Part shown: piece by piece, positions 11,306-21,122 of the stretch
How positions within the stretch are numbered: position 1 is the stretch's first letter
Layout of the letters: each line of letters opens with the position of its first letter
DNA from: Roseiflexus sp. RS-1
GTDB lineage: Bacteria; Chloroflexota; Chloroflexia; Chloroflexales; Roseiflexaceae
DNA length: 64,000 nt
Direction of reading: 5' to 3'
Assembly (NCBI RefSeq): GCF_000016665.1
Contig: NC_009523.1
Location: 3,905,501 to 3,969,500 of the forward strand
Translations under genes and position numbers: made by a program
Notes under the pieces: generated by a model
Databases searched by the model: none
Seen by the model: the letters and a program-made list of their open reading frames with translations, nothing else
What the model was told of the DNA's origin: nothing

Positions 11306-11995
11306 TCACCCTTCGTCTTGTTCAACGTCCACGCCTGTGTCTGCATCGTTCAGACTGCCGCGTTCGCACCAGAGGCGTTCGACGATTGGAAGGACCGTTT
11401 CGGCGCTGAAGCCGCGGCGTTGCAGATAGCCGCCGAGCCGACGGACGAACGTCTGATAATCGGCGACGGTTGCATAGCGCCGCATGGCAGCGCGCGCAAG
11501 CATTTCAGCGCGCCCGGTCTCGTCGTCGGTCAGGGATGCATCGAGGGCAACGGCAACCAGTTCAGCGTCCACACCCTTGCGTCGCAACTCATCGGCGAGG
11601 GCGTGACGCCCGCGTGGACGGCATGTTTGCCGATTTTCAATCCAGAACCGCGCAAATGCCGCATCATCGAGCAACCCGCTCGCCTGCAACCGTTCAATCG
11701 CTGCGTTGACCGTCTCAGGGGCAAAGCCTTTGCGTTGCAGGCGGTCACGCACTTCGGCAATCGAGCGAGGGCGGGACTCAATCGCGCGCAGGGCGGTCTG
11801 CACAGCGCGCTCGATGCACTCCGCTGCCTCAATACGGGCATATGCCGCAGCATCGAGGTGCATACCGACATACAATCGCTCGCGCGCAATCGTCGTCAGG
11901 CTGACGCCAAGAGCGAAGGCGTGGTCAATATACAGATTGACGCGCTGCGCATCATGTTCCTGGGCGCGCAGCGCGGTGATGATTCCTTCCGGCAT
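11306..11995 (-). CDS. recX: RecA regulatory protein RecX
   Basis: 229 residues. RecX proteins are made of three-helix repeats that bind the RecA filament groove and limit its activity. Visible marks are the pattern RPRSIAEVRDRLQRKGF in the first repeat, then AIERLQASGLLDDAAFARFW, and a third block YQTFVRRLGGYLQRRGF. The gene starts six bases after recA ends, the usual recA-recX order. The C-terminus has a short acidic tail. Confidence 0.93.
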   Translation of the reverse strand: MPEGIITALRAQEHDAQRVNLYIDHAFALGVSLTTIARERLYVGMHLDAAAYARIEAAECIERAVQTALRAIESRPRSIAEVRDRLQRKGFAPETVNAAIERLQASGLLDDAAFARFWIENRQTCRPRGRHALADELRRKGVDAELVAVALDASLTDDETGRAEMLARAAMRRYATVADYQTFVRRLGGYLQRRGFSAETVLPIVERLWCERGSLNDADTGVDVEQDEG

Positions 11996-12001
11996 GGAAG
12001 G

Positions 12002-13063
12002 CTATTCCTCGAACAGTCCTGCGTCTTCTACGGCATCGTCTTCTTTGGGCGATACAATCGAGATCGGCGCCGCCATTGCGTGAGCGCGGATCAGGCGCTC
12101 AATTTCATCTGCCAGCGCCGGGTTTTCGTTCAGGAACTGCTTGGCATTTTCGCGCCCCTGACCCAGGCGATCGTCGCCGAGATAGAACCAGGCGCCGCTC
12201 TTGCGAATGATGTCGAGTTCGACGCCGACATCAAGGATATTGCCAGCGCGCGAGATGCCCTCGTTGTGCATAATATCGAACTCCGCCTGGCGGAAGGGCG
12301 GCGCGACCTTGTTCTTGACCACCTTCACCCGCGTGCGACTGCCGATCGTCTCCTGACCGTTCTTGAGCGTCTCAATGCGGCGGATGTCCATCCGCACCGA
12401 TGCGTAGAACTTCAGCGCCTGACCGCCGGTGGTAGTCTCCGGCGAGCCGAACATCACGCCGATCTTCAGGCGGAGCTGGTTGAGAAAAATGACAACCGCG
12501 CGTGATTTGCTGATGGCGCCGGAAAGTTTGCGCAGCGCCTGGCTCATTAACCGCGCCTGCAGACCGGGGAGCGAGTCGCCCATGTCGCCTTCGATCTCAG
12601 CGCGCGGCACCAGCGCAGCAACCGAGTCGACCACTACGACATCGACCGCATTCGAGCGCACCAGCGCTTCGCAGATCTCAAGCGCCTGCTCACCGTAATC
12701 GGGTTGCGAGACCAGCAGATTGTTGACATCAACGCCGCATCGTGCTGCATAGACCGGATCGAACGCATGCTCGGCGTCGATGAAGGCGGCGATGCCGCCC
12801 ATCTTCTGCGCCTCAGCGATGATATGCTGCGCCAGGGTCGTTTTACCGCTGGACTCCGGACCGTAGATTTCGACAACCCGACCCCGTGGCACGCCGCCGA
12901 CGCCCAGCGCAATGTCGAGCGCAATCGACCCGGTGGGGATGACTTCGATCGCCAGTTTGGAACTGACTTCCCCCATCCGCATGATCGAGCCCTTGCCGTA
13001 TTTGCGGTCGATCTGGCTCATGGCTGCTGCCAGAGCCTTTTCCTTTTCCGGGGAGAGGGCCAT
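12002..13063 (-). CDS. recA: recombinase RecA
   Basis: 353 residues from ATG 13063, with GGAGGA nine bases upstream. An in-frame GTG at 13093 with AAGGAG could add ten residues; I prefer the ATG because the protein then begins [19 protein letters not shown] like known RecA. The Walker A motif GPESSGKT is at residues 68-75, the Walker B strand [14 protein letters not shown] follows, then the L2 region [20 protein letters not shown]. The acidic C-terminal tail is present. RecA does strand exchange and triggers the SOS response. Confidence 0.97.
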   Translation of the reverse strand: MALSPEKEKALAAAMSQIDRKYGKGSIMRMGEVSSKLAIEVIPTGSIALDIALGVGGVPRGRVVEIYGPESSGKTTLAQHIIAEAQKMGGIAAFIDAEHAFDPVYAARCGVDVNNLLVSQPDYGEQALEICEALVRSNAVDVVVVDSVAALVPRAEIEGDMGDSLPGLQARLMSQALRKLSGAISKSRAVVIFLNQLRLKIGVMFGSPETTTGGQALKFYASVRMDIRRIETLKNGQETIGSRTRVKVVKNKVAPPFRQAEFDIMHNEGISRAGNILDVGVELDIIRKSGAWFYLGDDRLGQGRENAKQFLNENPALADEIERLIRAHAMAAPISIVSPKEDDAVEDAGLFEE

Positions 13064-13163
13064 GATCTGCGCTCCTCCATTTGATGTGCTCACTCGTGCT
13101 TCTCCTTATGACTCTACCTGATCGCGCCTGCGCTGTCAAAGCGGCGCCACAGACGATGCGTGC

Positions 13164-13192
13164 ATTATAGCACGAAGGTTCTTTTCGCACAA
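13164..13192 (-). promoter_or_regulatory. recA promoter
   Basis: On the minus strand TTGTGC (13192-13187) and a perfect TATAAT (13169-13164) have a 17-base spacer. The spacer contains CGAAAAGAACCTTCG, an imperfect inverted repeat that could be an operator, though it matches neither the E. coli nor the Bacillus SOS box. Confidence 0.6.
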
Positions 13193-13276
13193 GTGGGCTA
13201 TTTGGTTCGCCTGATCGGGTACCAGCGTCTCATGGCGCAGGCGATTCTGTGCGCGTATCGGCGGCGTCGCCGCATA

Positions 13277-14185
13277 TCAGCGCACATTCCAGCCTTCGGT
13301 ATTGGTGAGCGACTCATCGTTTCCTGCGCCATACGGGGTTGCGCGCACGATGATGCGATACTTGAATTTTTCCGGTCCGCGGTCGGGCCAGCAGGTGATC
13401 AGCGTGACCATCTCTTCGCTGGTCGGCGCGATGTAGAGGGCGTTCATCGCCTGCTGTTCGGGTGATACGCCTTCCTCGTGCACCATTACCTGTTCACGCA
13501 CGACGTAGAGATACTGTTGACCGCCAGCGAACAGGATGATCTGGTCACCCTCTTTGACGTTGATCAGATCTTTGAAGACTTTGCCGTAGCCGCCAACATG
13601 ACCGGCAAGCACGATGTTGCTCCCTTCGCCGGGGTTGGCGGAGCCGCGATGGTGCCCGACAGCATACTCGGCGACCTGCCAGACGGCGACCTGTCGCCCG
13701 TTCTGTTCTGCGACTTCCCAGCCGACTTCGACGACTTTTGAGTCGACGTCGATGCTCGGAATGATGATGCGCGAAATCTGGGATGGAACGATAGACCTGA
13801 CGATGTCCGGCACGTCGCTGATGAGTTGCCCTTCGGCGGTGTTGAGGCGCGGCGCGACGAACGGCAGCGGCGCGACAAATGGCGTCGGCTCGGCGTCGGG
13901 GGCGCGCGGTGCGGCGACCGGTGCAGGCGGCGGGGCGTCGGTGTCGCCGCGCGCTGCGTAGCGGTTGTAATCCGCCTGGGCGTAGATGCCGCCAACATAC
14001 GCCAGCAGGATGGCGCCGATCAGCATAAGCAGGTTGCCAAGCGTCCAGTAGAGTTTTTCGCGAAATGTTGTTGGAGCGCCAGCACGACGCTTCGCACGTC
14101 GAAAAGGGTTGAGCAAAATACGCCCGACCTTTGGCGGGTTGTGTGCGCTGGTGACGGCTTCGCGGATGGTGTGCTTCATCGGCAT
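13277..14185 (-). CDS. sortase-family transpeptidase
   Basis: 302 residues. The N-terminal 45 residues are basic and cytoplasmic, residues about 48-68 are a membrane anchor, and 80-115 form a Pro/Ala-rich linker. The catalytic domain shows all three sortase residues: His196 in LAGHVGG, Cys265 in TLITCWP and an Arg near 277-281 in YRIIVRA. Sortases join secreted proteins carrying a C-terminal sorting signal to the cell surface or to each other. No LPXTG protein is found in this window, and the substrate is unknown; the class is D/E-like by appearance. It is a monocistron upstream of recA. Confidence 0.88.
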   Translation of the reverse strand: MPMKHTIREAVTSAHNPPKVGRILLNPFRRAKRRAGAPTTFREKLYWTLGNLLMLIGAILLAYVGGIYAQADYNRYAARGDTDAPPPAPVAAPRAPDAEPTPFVAPLPFVAPRLNTAEGQLISDVPDIVRSIVPSQISRIIIPSIDVDSKVVEVGWEVAEQNGRQVAVWQVAEYAVGHHRGSANPGEGSNIVLAGHVGGYGKVFKDLINVKEGDQIILFAGGQQYLYVVREQVMVHEEGVSPEQQAMNALYIAPTSEEMVTLITCWPDRGPEKFKYRIIVRATPYGAGNDESLTNTEGWNVR

Positions 14186-14400
14186 ATTGATAATATAAAT
14201 CAGTATTTGTCTCTTGCCGTCGGGCTGAAGCCCTCGGCTATCCAGGGCGAAGCCCGCCTGCGCGGGCTATGACGGATTATTTCTTCAAAGACCATACGCC
14301 CTCGGCTCAACCCCCCGCGTGCGGAGGGCGTGGGGCGAAGCCCGCCTGCGCGGGCTAGAGCGAAATAATTGTTCACAAACCATGACGCTCTTCCCAGGCG
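14186..14400 (+). repeat. dispersed palindromic repeat, family A (one full, one partial copy)
   Basis: The first copy reads from TTGATAATATAAATCAG through GGGCTGAAGCCCTCGGCTAT and GCGAAGCCCGCCTGCGCGGG to TCTTCAAAGACCATACG. A partial second copy with the same core follows at about 14330-14390. The block fills the gap between the sortase and the glycosyltransferase. Confidence 0.8.
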
Positions 14401-14475
14401 AATTCGCCCGCAGCGTTTGCGGCTGGCGTCTTTCTCCTCTTTCCAGTATAACGCACCATTGCCCGGTTGTGGATC

Positions 14476-15576
14476 TCAATTCAGCATCGAACGGTATGCG
14501 TGATGGTACTGTCGGGCGATTGCCGCCTGGGTGAACTGCGCCAGCACGCGCTCCCGTCCGCGTCGCCCAAGGTCGTCGCGCAGCGCCGGATCATCCGCCA
14601 GACGCCGCAGCACATCCGCCAGTGCGTCAATTTCCCCTTCCGGGTAGATGATTCCCGCATCACCGATGACATCGGGAATGGCTGCCGATGAAGAGCCGAC
14701 CACCGGAACGGCGCAACTCATCGCTTCGACCAGGATACGCCCGAACTGTTCTTTCCAGGTGCGCGTGGTGCGCGATGGCAACACCAGCGCGTCGAGTCGC
14801 TGCAATTCGTCGGGAACGCGGGTCGATGGGACGGCAGGGTGCAGTTCGACACGCTCGCCGATGCCCAGTGCGGCGATCCGCGCCTCGATTGCCGGGCGCA
14901 GTGCGCCATCGCCGATCAACCGCAAGCGCACCGACGGCGCCCGCGCGACGGCTTCCACCAGGTCGATCACCCCTTTTTCCGGCACGAGACGCCCGATGTA
15001 GCCGACGACCAGCGTGGCGTTACGGCGGTCGCGCCGCGCAGGCGCGTACAGGTCGGGATCGACGCCGAACTGCGGCAAAATGGTGAGCGGTCCGGTGTAG
15101 CCGTGGCGCCGGATGATTGCGGCGGCTTCGGTGCTGCATGCAAAGGCATGCGCTGCGTGGCGAAAGGCATAGCGCTCGAACAGGTTGAAGGGCGGCGGAT
15201 AGAATCGGTCGATGTTGGCGTAGTTGTAGAAGCAGCAGCGCGCCCCGTGCCGTACTCCCGCCCGCAGCGCCAGAAACGTCGCCAGATTGAACGACTCCTC
15301 ATCGACGTGCACAATATCGGGGCGCGTCCGGCGCACCAGGCGCTCGAAGGTCGGGTAGAAATGCAGGTGGTGGCGGCCGTTGAACATCATCGGCAGCGTG
15401 ACCAGTTGATAGCCGGCGGTAAACCGTCGTTCGAGCCGGATAACGCCGACGCGCGGTTCACGCCAGGCGGGCGGCACGGCGACGATCAACTCGACATCGG
15501 GCAGGGCAGCCAGTTCTTCGCACTTCTTCTGGTACGCGCCGTTGACCAGCGCTTTGGAGAGCATCAGAATGCGCAT
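14476..15576 (-). CDS. glycosyltransferase family 4 protein
   Basis: 366 residues with a GT-B fold. The C-terminal half has the GT4 pattern: VVGYIGRLVPEKGVIDLVEA, then LRLIGDGALRP, and the nucleotide-sugar-binding motif FGRILVEAMSCAVPVVGS with its E-x7-E spacing. It transfers a sugar from a nucleotide donor, most likely in cell-envelope polysaccharide or glycolipid synthesis; donor and acceptor cannot be read. It lies four bases downstream of a second GT4 gene and must be cotranscribed with it. Confidence 0.88.
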   Translation of the reverse strand: MRILMLSKALVNGAYQKKCEELAALPDVELIVAVPPAWREPRVGVIRLERRFTAGYQLVTLPMMFNGRHHLHFYPTFERLVRRTRPDIVHVDEESFNLATFLALRAGVRHGARCCFYNYANIDRFYPPPFNLFERYAFRHAAHAFACSTEAAAIIRRHGYTGPLTILPQFGVDPDLYAPARRDRRNATLVVGYIGRLVPEKGVIDLVEAVARAPSVRLRLIGDGALRPAIEARIAALGIGERVELHPAVPSTRVPDELQRLDALVLPSRTTRTWKEQFGRILVEAMSCAVPVVGSSSAAIPDVIGDAGIIYPEGEIDALADVLRRLADDPALRDDLGRRGRERVLAQFTQAAIARQYHHAYRSMLN

Positions 15577-15580
15577 CGCG

Positions 15581-16732
15581 TCAACCGGAACTGTTGCGTG
15601 TCGCTGCGTAGATTGCCAGCGTCTCGCGCGCCATACGATCCGGGCTGAACTGCGCCGCGCGCTCCAGTCCGCGTCGGGACAGATCGGCGCGCAGGGCGTC
15701 GTCCGCCAGCATGCGCCAGAGTGCAGCGCTCCATCCTGTCACGTCCTCCGCTGGAACACGCAGCGCCGCATCGCCGACAACCTCGGGCAGGCTGGCGGCA
15801 TCGGCGACGATCACCGGCGTACCGCACGCCATGGCTTCGAGCGGCGGTAAGCCAAACCCTTCGTAGCGCGACGGAAAGGCGAATACCGTTGCTGCGCCAT
15901 AGAGCAGCGGCGCATCTTCGTAGGGGACATCAATGCGCTTCACAAAAGCGCCGGCTCTGGCGAACATGATGATAGCATCCAGGTCGGGAAACATCCGTGG
16001 ATCGTTGCCAGCCGCACGTCCGGCAATCACCAGCGTGGCGGGAGGTCCGCCAGCGTATCGCATACGCGCAAATGCCCACACCAGCGTCGCCAGGTTCTTC
16101 CGCGCGTCCAGCCCGCCGACATAGTACACGAACGGGGGCGTGACGCTGTAGCGGGCGGCAACTTCCGTTTCGCTCAAGGTACGGTCGCGCGGGCGGAACT
16201 GTGCGCCGGCCGCCAGGTGGACGACCGCCACGCGCGCTGCCTGACAGCCGAGGTGACGGATAATATCGCTGGCGCTATGGTGCGAAATCGTGATAATCTG
16301 CGTCGCATGCCGCGCGGCGCGCGCGACCAGGCGCATATAGAGACGCACCGCTGCCCGTCCCCGATACTCCGGCAGCAAGAGCGGAATAATGTCCAGGATC
16401 GTCACGACGGTCGGCAGCGGCGGGCGCAGCGGCGGCGCAAAGTACGGTACATGCAGCAGGTCGGCATTCAGGCGCAGCGCTGCGCGTGGAACGGCGATCT
16501 GCTCGAACCAGACCTTCGCCAGGTTCGCGTTGCGCCCATCGAACGGCGTGGGCACAGGCGCCGCCTGGACATTCGGTGGCAGCGGTTCAGCGACCGGGCG
16601 ACCGGCAGGCAGGAGCAGAGTCACCCGCACATCGGGCGCGACGGATAGCATGGCATGGACGAGCATGCGCAGATACTGCCCGCTGCCGACGGTCGGTTGC
16701 GACCAGAACATGGCGTTGATGGCGAGATGCAC
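15581..16732 (-). CDS. glycosyltransferase family 4 protein (mannosyltransferase-like)
   Basis: 383 residues, GT-B fold. The N-terminus [20 protein letters not shown] has the glycine loop of this subfamily. The C-terminal half shows [18 protein letters not shown] and [20 protein letters not shown], the E-x7-E donor-binding motif. It is the first gene of a two-gene envelope polysaccharide operon with the GT4 gene at 14476. It is divergent from fabZ across a gap of about 130 bases. Confidence 0.9.
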   Translation of the reverse strand: MHLAINAMFWSQPTVGSGQYLRMLVHAMLSVAPDVRVTLLLPAGRPVAEPLPPNVQAAPVPTPFDGRNANLAKVWFEQIAVPRAALRLNADLLHVPYFAPPLRPPLPTVVTILDIIPLLLPEYRGRAAVRLYMRLVARAARHATQIITISHHSASDIIRHLGCQAARVAVVHLAAGAQFRPRDRTLSETEVAARYSVTPPFVYYVGGLDARKNLATLVWAFARMRYAGGPPATLVIAGRAAGNDPRMFPDLDAIIMFARAGAFVKRIDVPYEDAPLLYGAATVFAFPSRYEGFGLPPLEAMACGTPVIVADAASLPEVVGDAALRVPAEDVTGWSAALWRMLADDALRADLSRRGLERAAQFSPDRMARETLAIYAATRNSSG

Positions 16733-16812
16733 GTTGCGAACCTGTTTCCTTTGCCGTCCAGAGCGGGATCATTGTACCAGAGGTTCGGTTTGCGAACGCT
16801 CTGGCTTCTTTC

Positions 16813-16821
16813 TGGTATACT
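16813..16821 (+). promoter_or_regulatory. possible extended -10 promoter of fabZ
   Basis: TGGTATACT at 16813-16821 fits an extended -10 element (TGn plus TATACT), 45 bases before the start codon. No -35 box sits at the normal distance. Confidence 0.35.
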
Positions 16822-16865
16822 GCGGCGTCACAATACCGACGCACAGGTTTGGAAGGGTGTTGCAT

Positions 16866-17297
16866 ATGCTGACCATCCAGGAGATCATGGCGATCATCCC
16901 CCACCGTTATCCGTTTCTGCTGATCGACCGCATTCTTGAACTCGAGCCGGGGCAGCGCGCGGTTGGCGAGAAGTTGGTGACGATCGGCGAACCATATTTT
17001 CAGGGACACTTCCCCAACCGTCCGATCATGCCGGGGGTGTTGATCGTCGAGGCGCTGGCGCAGACCGGCGCTGTGGCGGCGCTGAGTCTGCCGGAAAATC
17101 GGGGCAAGATGGCGTTCTTCGCCGGGATCGACGGAGTGCGTTTCCGCAAGCCGGTCTATCCTGGCGATACGCTGCGACTGGAGGTGCGGTTCGACAAAAT
17201 GCGGCGCGGCATTGGCAAAGGCACAGGGGTTGCGACCGTGAACGGGCAGTTGGTGTGTGAGGGGGAGTTGATGTTTGCGTTGAGTAGTGAAGGTTGA
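16866..17297 (+). CDS. fabZ: 3-hydroxyacyl-ACP dehydratase
   Basis: 143 residues with a single hot-dog domain. It removes water from 3-hydroxyacyl-ACP in fatty acid synthesis. The start [19 protein letters not shown] is typical. The catalytic His48 lies in [15 protein letters not shown] and the catalytic Glu62 in [11 protein letters not shown]. The long open frame before 16866 is the antisense of the glycosyltransferase and is not part of the gene. The stop codon lies inside the start of a heptamer tandem array, so the last residues (SSEG) may have been reshaped by it. Confidence 0.95.
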   Translation: MLTIQEIMAIIPHRYPFLLIDRILELEPGQRAVGEKLVTIGEPYFQGHFPNRPIMPGVLIVEALAQTGAVAALSLPENRGKMAFFAGIDGVRFRKPVYPGDTLRLEVRFDKMRRGIGKGTGVATVNGQLVCEGELMFALSSEG

Positions 17298-17450
17298 AGG
17301 TTGAAGGTTGAAGGTTGAGCGTTGAACGTGGAACGTTGAGCGTTGAGCGTTGAGCGTTGAGCGTTGAGCGTTGGAACGTGGAACGTTGAGCGTTAGTGTT
17401 GAACGTTGGAACGTGGAACATTGGAGTTGGAGCATTGGAATGTTGACGTT
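17284..17450 (+). repeat. heptamer tandem array (GTTGAGC / GTTGAAG type)
   Basis: About twenty imperfect seven-base units, mainly GTTGAAG, GTTGAGC and GTTGAAC, some with GTGGAAC insertions. The array begins within the last codons of fabZ and runs up to the truncated HEPN reading frame. Confidence 0.85.
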
Positions 17451-17460
17451 ATGCAGGATT

Positions 17461-17998
<538 letters not shown>

Positions 17999-18135
17999 GG
18001 GGGCATATCTCACACCTATGGTAAGAAGTCCAGAATAGTGCACCGGTTTTGAACATGCACCGGAATGAAATCCGCCTGATCGGGGTTTTGGCTGTTGAAA
18101 TTGCGATTGGCCTGTTGCCGGAACGACGAAGCCTC

Positions 18136-18163
18136 TTGCCAGACTGCCAGACTATGTTAAGAT
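18136..18163 (+). promoter_or_regulatory. probable tRNA-Leu promoter
   Basis: TTGCCA (18136-18141) and TAAGAT (18158-18163) with a 16-base spacer; the tRNA starts 13 bases later. Confidence 0.5.
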
Positions 18164-18175
18164 AGATCATGCAAA

Positions 18176-18261
18176 GCCGGAGTGGCGGAATGGCAGACGC
18201 TTCGGTCTTAAAAACCGATGGGGGCAACCCCGTACGGGTTCGAGTCCCGTCTCCGGCACCA
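18176..18261 (+). tRNA. tRNA-Leu(TAA)
   Basis: The acceptor stem GCCGGAG pairs with CTCCGGC, followed by encoded ACCA. The anticodon stem TCGGT/ACCGA closes CTTAAAA, giving anticodon TAA. A long variable arm (GGGGGCAACCCC) confirms a class II tRNA. Confidence 0.95.
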
Positions 18262-18279
18262 GGATCACCACGCGGTAAG

Positions 18280-18310
18280 CGGCCTCTTCGCCAGATCGGC
18301 GGAGGGGCCG
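18280..18310 (+). terminator. hairpin after tRNA-Leu
   Basis: CGGCCTCTTCGCC (18280-18292) pairs with GGCGGAGGGGCCG (18298-18310) over 13 pairs including two G-U, and GTTTG follows. It ends the tRNA transcript or, less likely, belongs to the edge of the IS110 element. Confidence 0.5.
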
Positions 18311-18357
18311 TTTGCATGGTGTGTGAGTAATGCACCGCTGAGTAACTGTGTTGCTTG

Positions 18358-19320
18358 TCAAGGGGCGCTCGTATGCACAGCCGGATCCCAGGGCTTTTGC
18401 TGACGCAATATTGCGCCGAGAATAGTCAGCAGCTTGCGCATCGCAGCGACGATGGCGACCTTGCGCGGCTTGCCAGCTTGACACAGGCGCTGATCGAAGG
18501 CGCGCCTGACCAGACGGCGCCGCGTGGCCGCCAGGGTCGCCATGTACAACACGCTGCGCACATCCCTCCTGCCGCCGGAGCTATGCCGGGGTTTGTGCTG
18601 TGCGCCGCTCTGATTGGCATACGGCGCAACGCCCACAACGGCCGCCGCTTCCGTGCGCTTGATGGTCCCCAGTTCGGGCAGGCGGAGCAGCAGGTTCCGT
18701 GCGGTGATCGCGCCGATGCCGGGCACGCTGTCGCGCAGCTCCCGTTTCCGGCGCACCTCGTCGGTGCGCTCCGCCTCGTTGTCGCGTTCCTGCTCAAGCG
18801 CACGGATCTCCTGATCCAGCCAATCAATATGCTGCTGGATGCCCGGGCGGAGGTTCGGCGCGGCAGCCGTCAACCGATTGATCTCAGCCGTCCGCATCTG
18901 AATCAACTGCTCCCGCCGGACCAGCAGGTCGCGCAAGGATGCGCGCTGCTCGTCCGTCGCTTGGTGGTGCGGCGGGCGCACCCGTTCGGCAAAGCGGGCG
19001 AGCAACCGGGCATCCAGGCGGTCGGTCTTCGCCTGGCGTCCTTCCGCGTGCGCCAGGGCGCGCACGCGGCGTGGCTGCACCCGCGCCGTCGGCAAGCCAG
19101 CCTGGAGCAGTTGGGCGAACACCATGCGCTCCAGCCCGCCGGTCGCCTCCAGCACAATCAGGGTCGGCTGCAGGCGCTGGAGTCGCGTGACCAGGAGCTG
19201 GACACCTTCGTCGGTAGACGGTATCGTCTCGCGTGGCGCGTGCGGGTCGGCGCCAAACGCCACATCCAGCGTCTGTTTGGAGACATCAATGCCGATAAAG
19301 AGCGACTCACGGGAAGCCAT
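18358..19320 (-). CDS. IS110-family transposase
   Basis: 320 residues and intact. The N-terminal DEDD domain shows LFIGIDVSKQTLDVA (first Asp), LIVLEATGGLE (Glu) and QAKTDRLDARLLA (two Asp). The C-terminal domain carries SVPGIGAITARNLLLRLPEL and RHSSGGRRDVRSVLYMAT with the serine expected for this family. Members move by an RNA-guided recombinase mechanism and encode a bridge RNA in the noncoding DNA, upstream of the gene in the IS110 group. The bases from 19321 to about 19490 are candidate bridge RNA. The element lies right behind tRNA-Leu; its exact ends were not defined. Confidence 0.92.
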   Translation of the reverse strand: MASRESLFIGIDVSKQTLDVAFGADPHAPRETIPSTDEGVQLLVTRLQRLQPTLIVLEATGGLERMVFAQLLQAGLPTARVQPRRVRALAHAEGRQAKTDRLDARLLARFAERVRPPHHQATDEQRASLRDLLVRREQLIQMRTAEINRLTAAAPNLRPGIQQHIDWLDQEIRALEQERDNEAERTDEVRRKRELRDSVPGIGAITARNLLLRLPELGTIKRTEAAAVVGVAPYANQSGAQHKPRHSSGGRRDVRSVLYMATLAATRRRLVRRAFDQRLCQAGKPRKVAIVAAMRKLLTILGAILRQQKPWDPAVHTSAP

Positions 19321-19611
19321 ACACAGAACCTCCTGAGGAAAACGGCGCCAGCCTTGCTAGCATATGCGGGTTTGAGGGCCCAGATAACTGTTCGGCTTGG
19401 TCGCGTTGAAGGACACGGCTACCCAACACTCCGCGGCGATCTCGTGAACCTGGCGCAGAACGGTATACCGTGTCCCGTTAGATTATACTAGGCGCGGAGA
19501 TGGGGAGCGCAGCGGAAGTGGGCGTCATCTGCGACACGACAGACCCGGACAAGGGTCAATGTATCTGAGAACTGCTATAAATCCGCTATGCCGCACGAGC
19601 CGTGGGGCTAA

Positions 19612-19785
19612 TGGAGATTGAGAATTTAATCCGGTATGCGCCTCTTGCCGTCGGGCTAATGGAGATTAAGAATATAAACCGGTATTCGCCTCTTGCCGTC
19701 GGGGTGAACCCCTCGGCTAGCCAGGGCGAAGCCCGCCTGCGCGGGCTATGGCGGATTATTTATTCAAAGACCATACATTTGGTTG
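19612..19785 (+). repeat. dispersed palindromic repeat, family A (tandem partial plus full copy)
   Basis: The leading block GGAGATTGAGAATTTAATCC appears, then again as GGAGATTAAGAATATAAACC, then GGTGAACCCCTCGGCTAG, the core GCGAAGCCCGCCTGCGCGGG and ATTCAAAGACCATAC. It fills most of the gap before the CHAT gene. Confidence 0.8.
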
Positions 19786-19833
19786 TCGCGCCTCAGCATG
19801 ACTATCTGCAAAGCTACAATGTAGTACTATTGG

Positions 19834-19868
19834 CTATCGCCTATCGCCTATCGCCTATCGCCTATCGG
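19834..19868 (+). repeat. heptamer array CTATCGC x5 before the CHAT gene
   Basis: Five units of CTATCGC (last unit CTATCGG) run directly into GGAGGTCGC, the ribosome binding site of the next gene. It is the same heptamer as at the pyrG border. Confidence 0.85.
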
Positions 19869-19875
19869 AGGTCGC

Positions 19876-21027
19876 ATGGATCCCACCCAACTGCTGGATC
19901 TTGCCCGGCTGCTGGTAACGGGCATCGCCCCGCTGATCGCCGGCGGCGCGCTGGCGAAGATTGGCGAGAACGCCACAGATACGACGATGAAGATCCTGGG
20001 ACGCGCCTGGGGCATGCTCCAGCGCCGTTTCCGGGGTCAGCGCAAGGCTGAAGCGGCGCTGACGATCTTCGAAGACGAAGCCGACAAGCCGGAGAGCCAG
20101 GAGCGGGTGGCACAGCAGATCGTCGCCGTATTTCAGCACGATCCTGCCGCCATCGCCGAGTTGCGCGCCATCGTTGAAGAGTTGCGCCGGATTCAGCCGC
20201 AACCTGCGCCGCCGCAGCGCAGTCATACCCAGACGATCAGCGGCAAAGCACAGGTCGGTGCGGCGGTTGCCGGCGATGTGCACGGACCGATCACCGTTAC
20301 TCAGCAATCGGGCGGCATCAACTTCGGCAGCGGCAATGTCATCGGTCAGATCGGTGATGTTGTCGCCCGTGACAAACACGTGACCACGGGCCCGACCATC
20401 AGCGGGCCGATCCATGCGCAGACCGTGCATGTCGCCACCGAACAGACAATCACGCACGGCGCTGCGGCATCCACGCCCGCCGCGCCCCAGGTGGTGCTGG
20501 CGGCGTATGCCGCGCCACGCGGTACTGCTGCGCTCAACTGGGAGATCGAGGAACGGGCGTTGCGCGACTGTCTCGCGCCCTACCCGGAACGCTTCCGCAT
20601 CGAGCCATTGCCGCGCGCCACGCCGGAGGACCTGCACCAGGCGCTGCTGCGACTCAAGCCAGCCTTCCTGCATATTCTCAGCCACGGCGACGCCGGCGAC
20701 CTGCTGTTCCAGGATTCGTATGGCGACCGGCATCCCGTGCCACGCGCTGCGCTGTTGCAGACCTTCGCCAATACGCCATCATTGCGCTGCGTCATCCTGA
20801 GCGCCTGTGACTCCGCCGCCAGCCTGAGCGCGTTGGGTCTGGGGATGCCGCCGTTGATTGCGATGCGCGCAGCGATCAGCAGCGACGCGGCGCGCGCCTT
20901 CGCCCAGGGGTTCTATGCGGCGATTGCCGCCGGGCACGATGTTCGCGCGGCGTATGCCGCCGGGCGCGACCGGATGCGGCTGTTGGGCGTGGGGGATGCG
21001 GATGTGCCAGTGCTGCTTGAGCGGTAG
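19876..21027 (+). CDS. CHAT-domain (caspase-like) protease with Gly/Asn repeat segment
   Basis: 383 residues. Residues 1-105 are a helical N-terminal region seen in other conflict-type proteins. Residues 118-195 are a Gly/Ile/Thr-rich segment with units such as GPITVTQQSGGINFGSGN and SGPIHAQTVHVAT. Residues 205-383 are a CHAT peptidase with catalytic His270 in HILSHGDAGD and Cys311 in CVILSACDSAA, followed by the family's GMPPLIAMRAAIS region. CHAT proteases cut target proteins when an upstream sensor is triggered, often in antiphage or cell-death systems. Start ATG 19876 follows GGAGG. It is the most intact member of the 17-28 kb conflict region. Confidence 0.82.
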   Translation: MDPTQLLDLARLLVTGIAPLIAGGALAKIGENATDTTMKILGRAWGMLQRRFRGQRKAEAALTIFEDEADKPESQERVAQQIVAVFQHDPAAIAELRAIVEELRRIQPQPAPPQRSHTQTISGKAQVGAAVAGDVHGPITVTQQSGGINFGSGNVIGQIGDVVARDKHVTTGPTISGPIHAQTVHVATEQTITHGAAASTPAAPQVVLAAYAAPRGTAALNWEIEERALRDCLAPYPERFRIEPLPRATPEDLHQALLRLKPAFLHILSHGDAGDLLFQDSYGDRHPVPRAALLQTFANTPSLRCVILSACDSAASLSALGLGMPPLIAMRAAISSDAARAFAQGFYAAIAAGHDVRAAYAAGRDRMRLLGVGDADVPVLLER

Positions 21028-21030
21028 CAG

Positions 21031-21110
21031 TGCAAGGTCGTAGCGGATGCGAAAGGGACGCGACACGCTGCGCAAGGTCGCAGCGCGTGCAACAGGGACG
21101 CGGCACGCTG
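21031..21110 (+). repeat. direct repeat of 40 bases, two copies
   Basis: GCAAGGTCGTAGCGGATGCG and what follows to GACACGCTGC is repeated as GCAAGGTCGCAGCGCGTGCA to GGCACGCTGC. The pair lies between the CHAT stop codon and the conserved part of the DUF433 gene. Confidence 0.7.
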
Positions 21111-21122
21111 CGTCTGTACGCT

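Noticed and set aside
10745-12505. A 586-residue open frame on the plus strand
   Set aside because: It is antisense to the hydrolase, recX and recA, all of which are well-supported; the composition is that of a GC-rich shadow frame.
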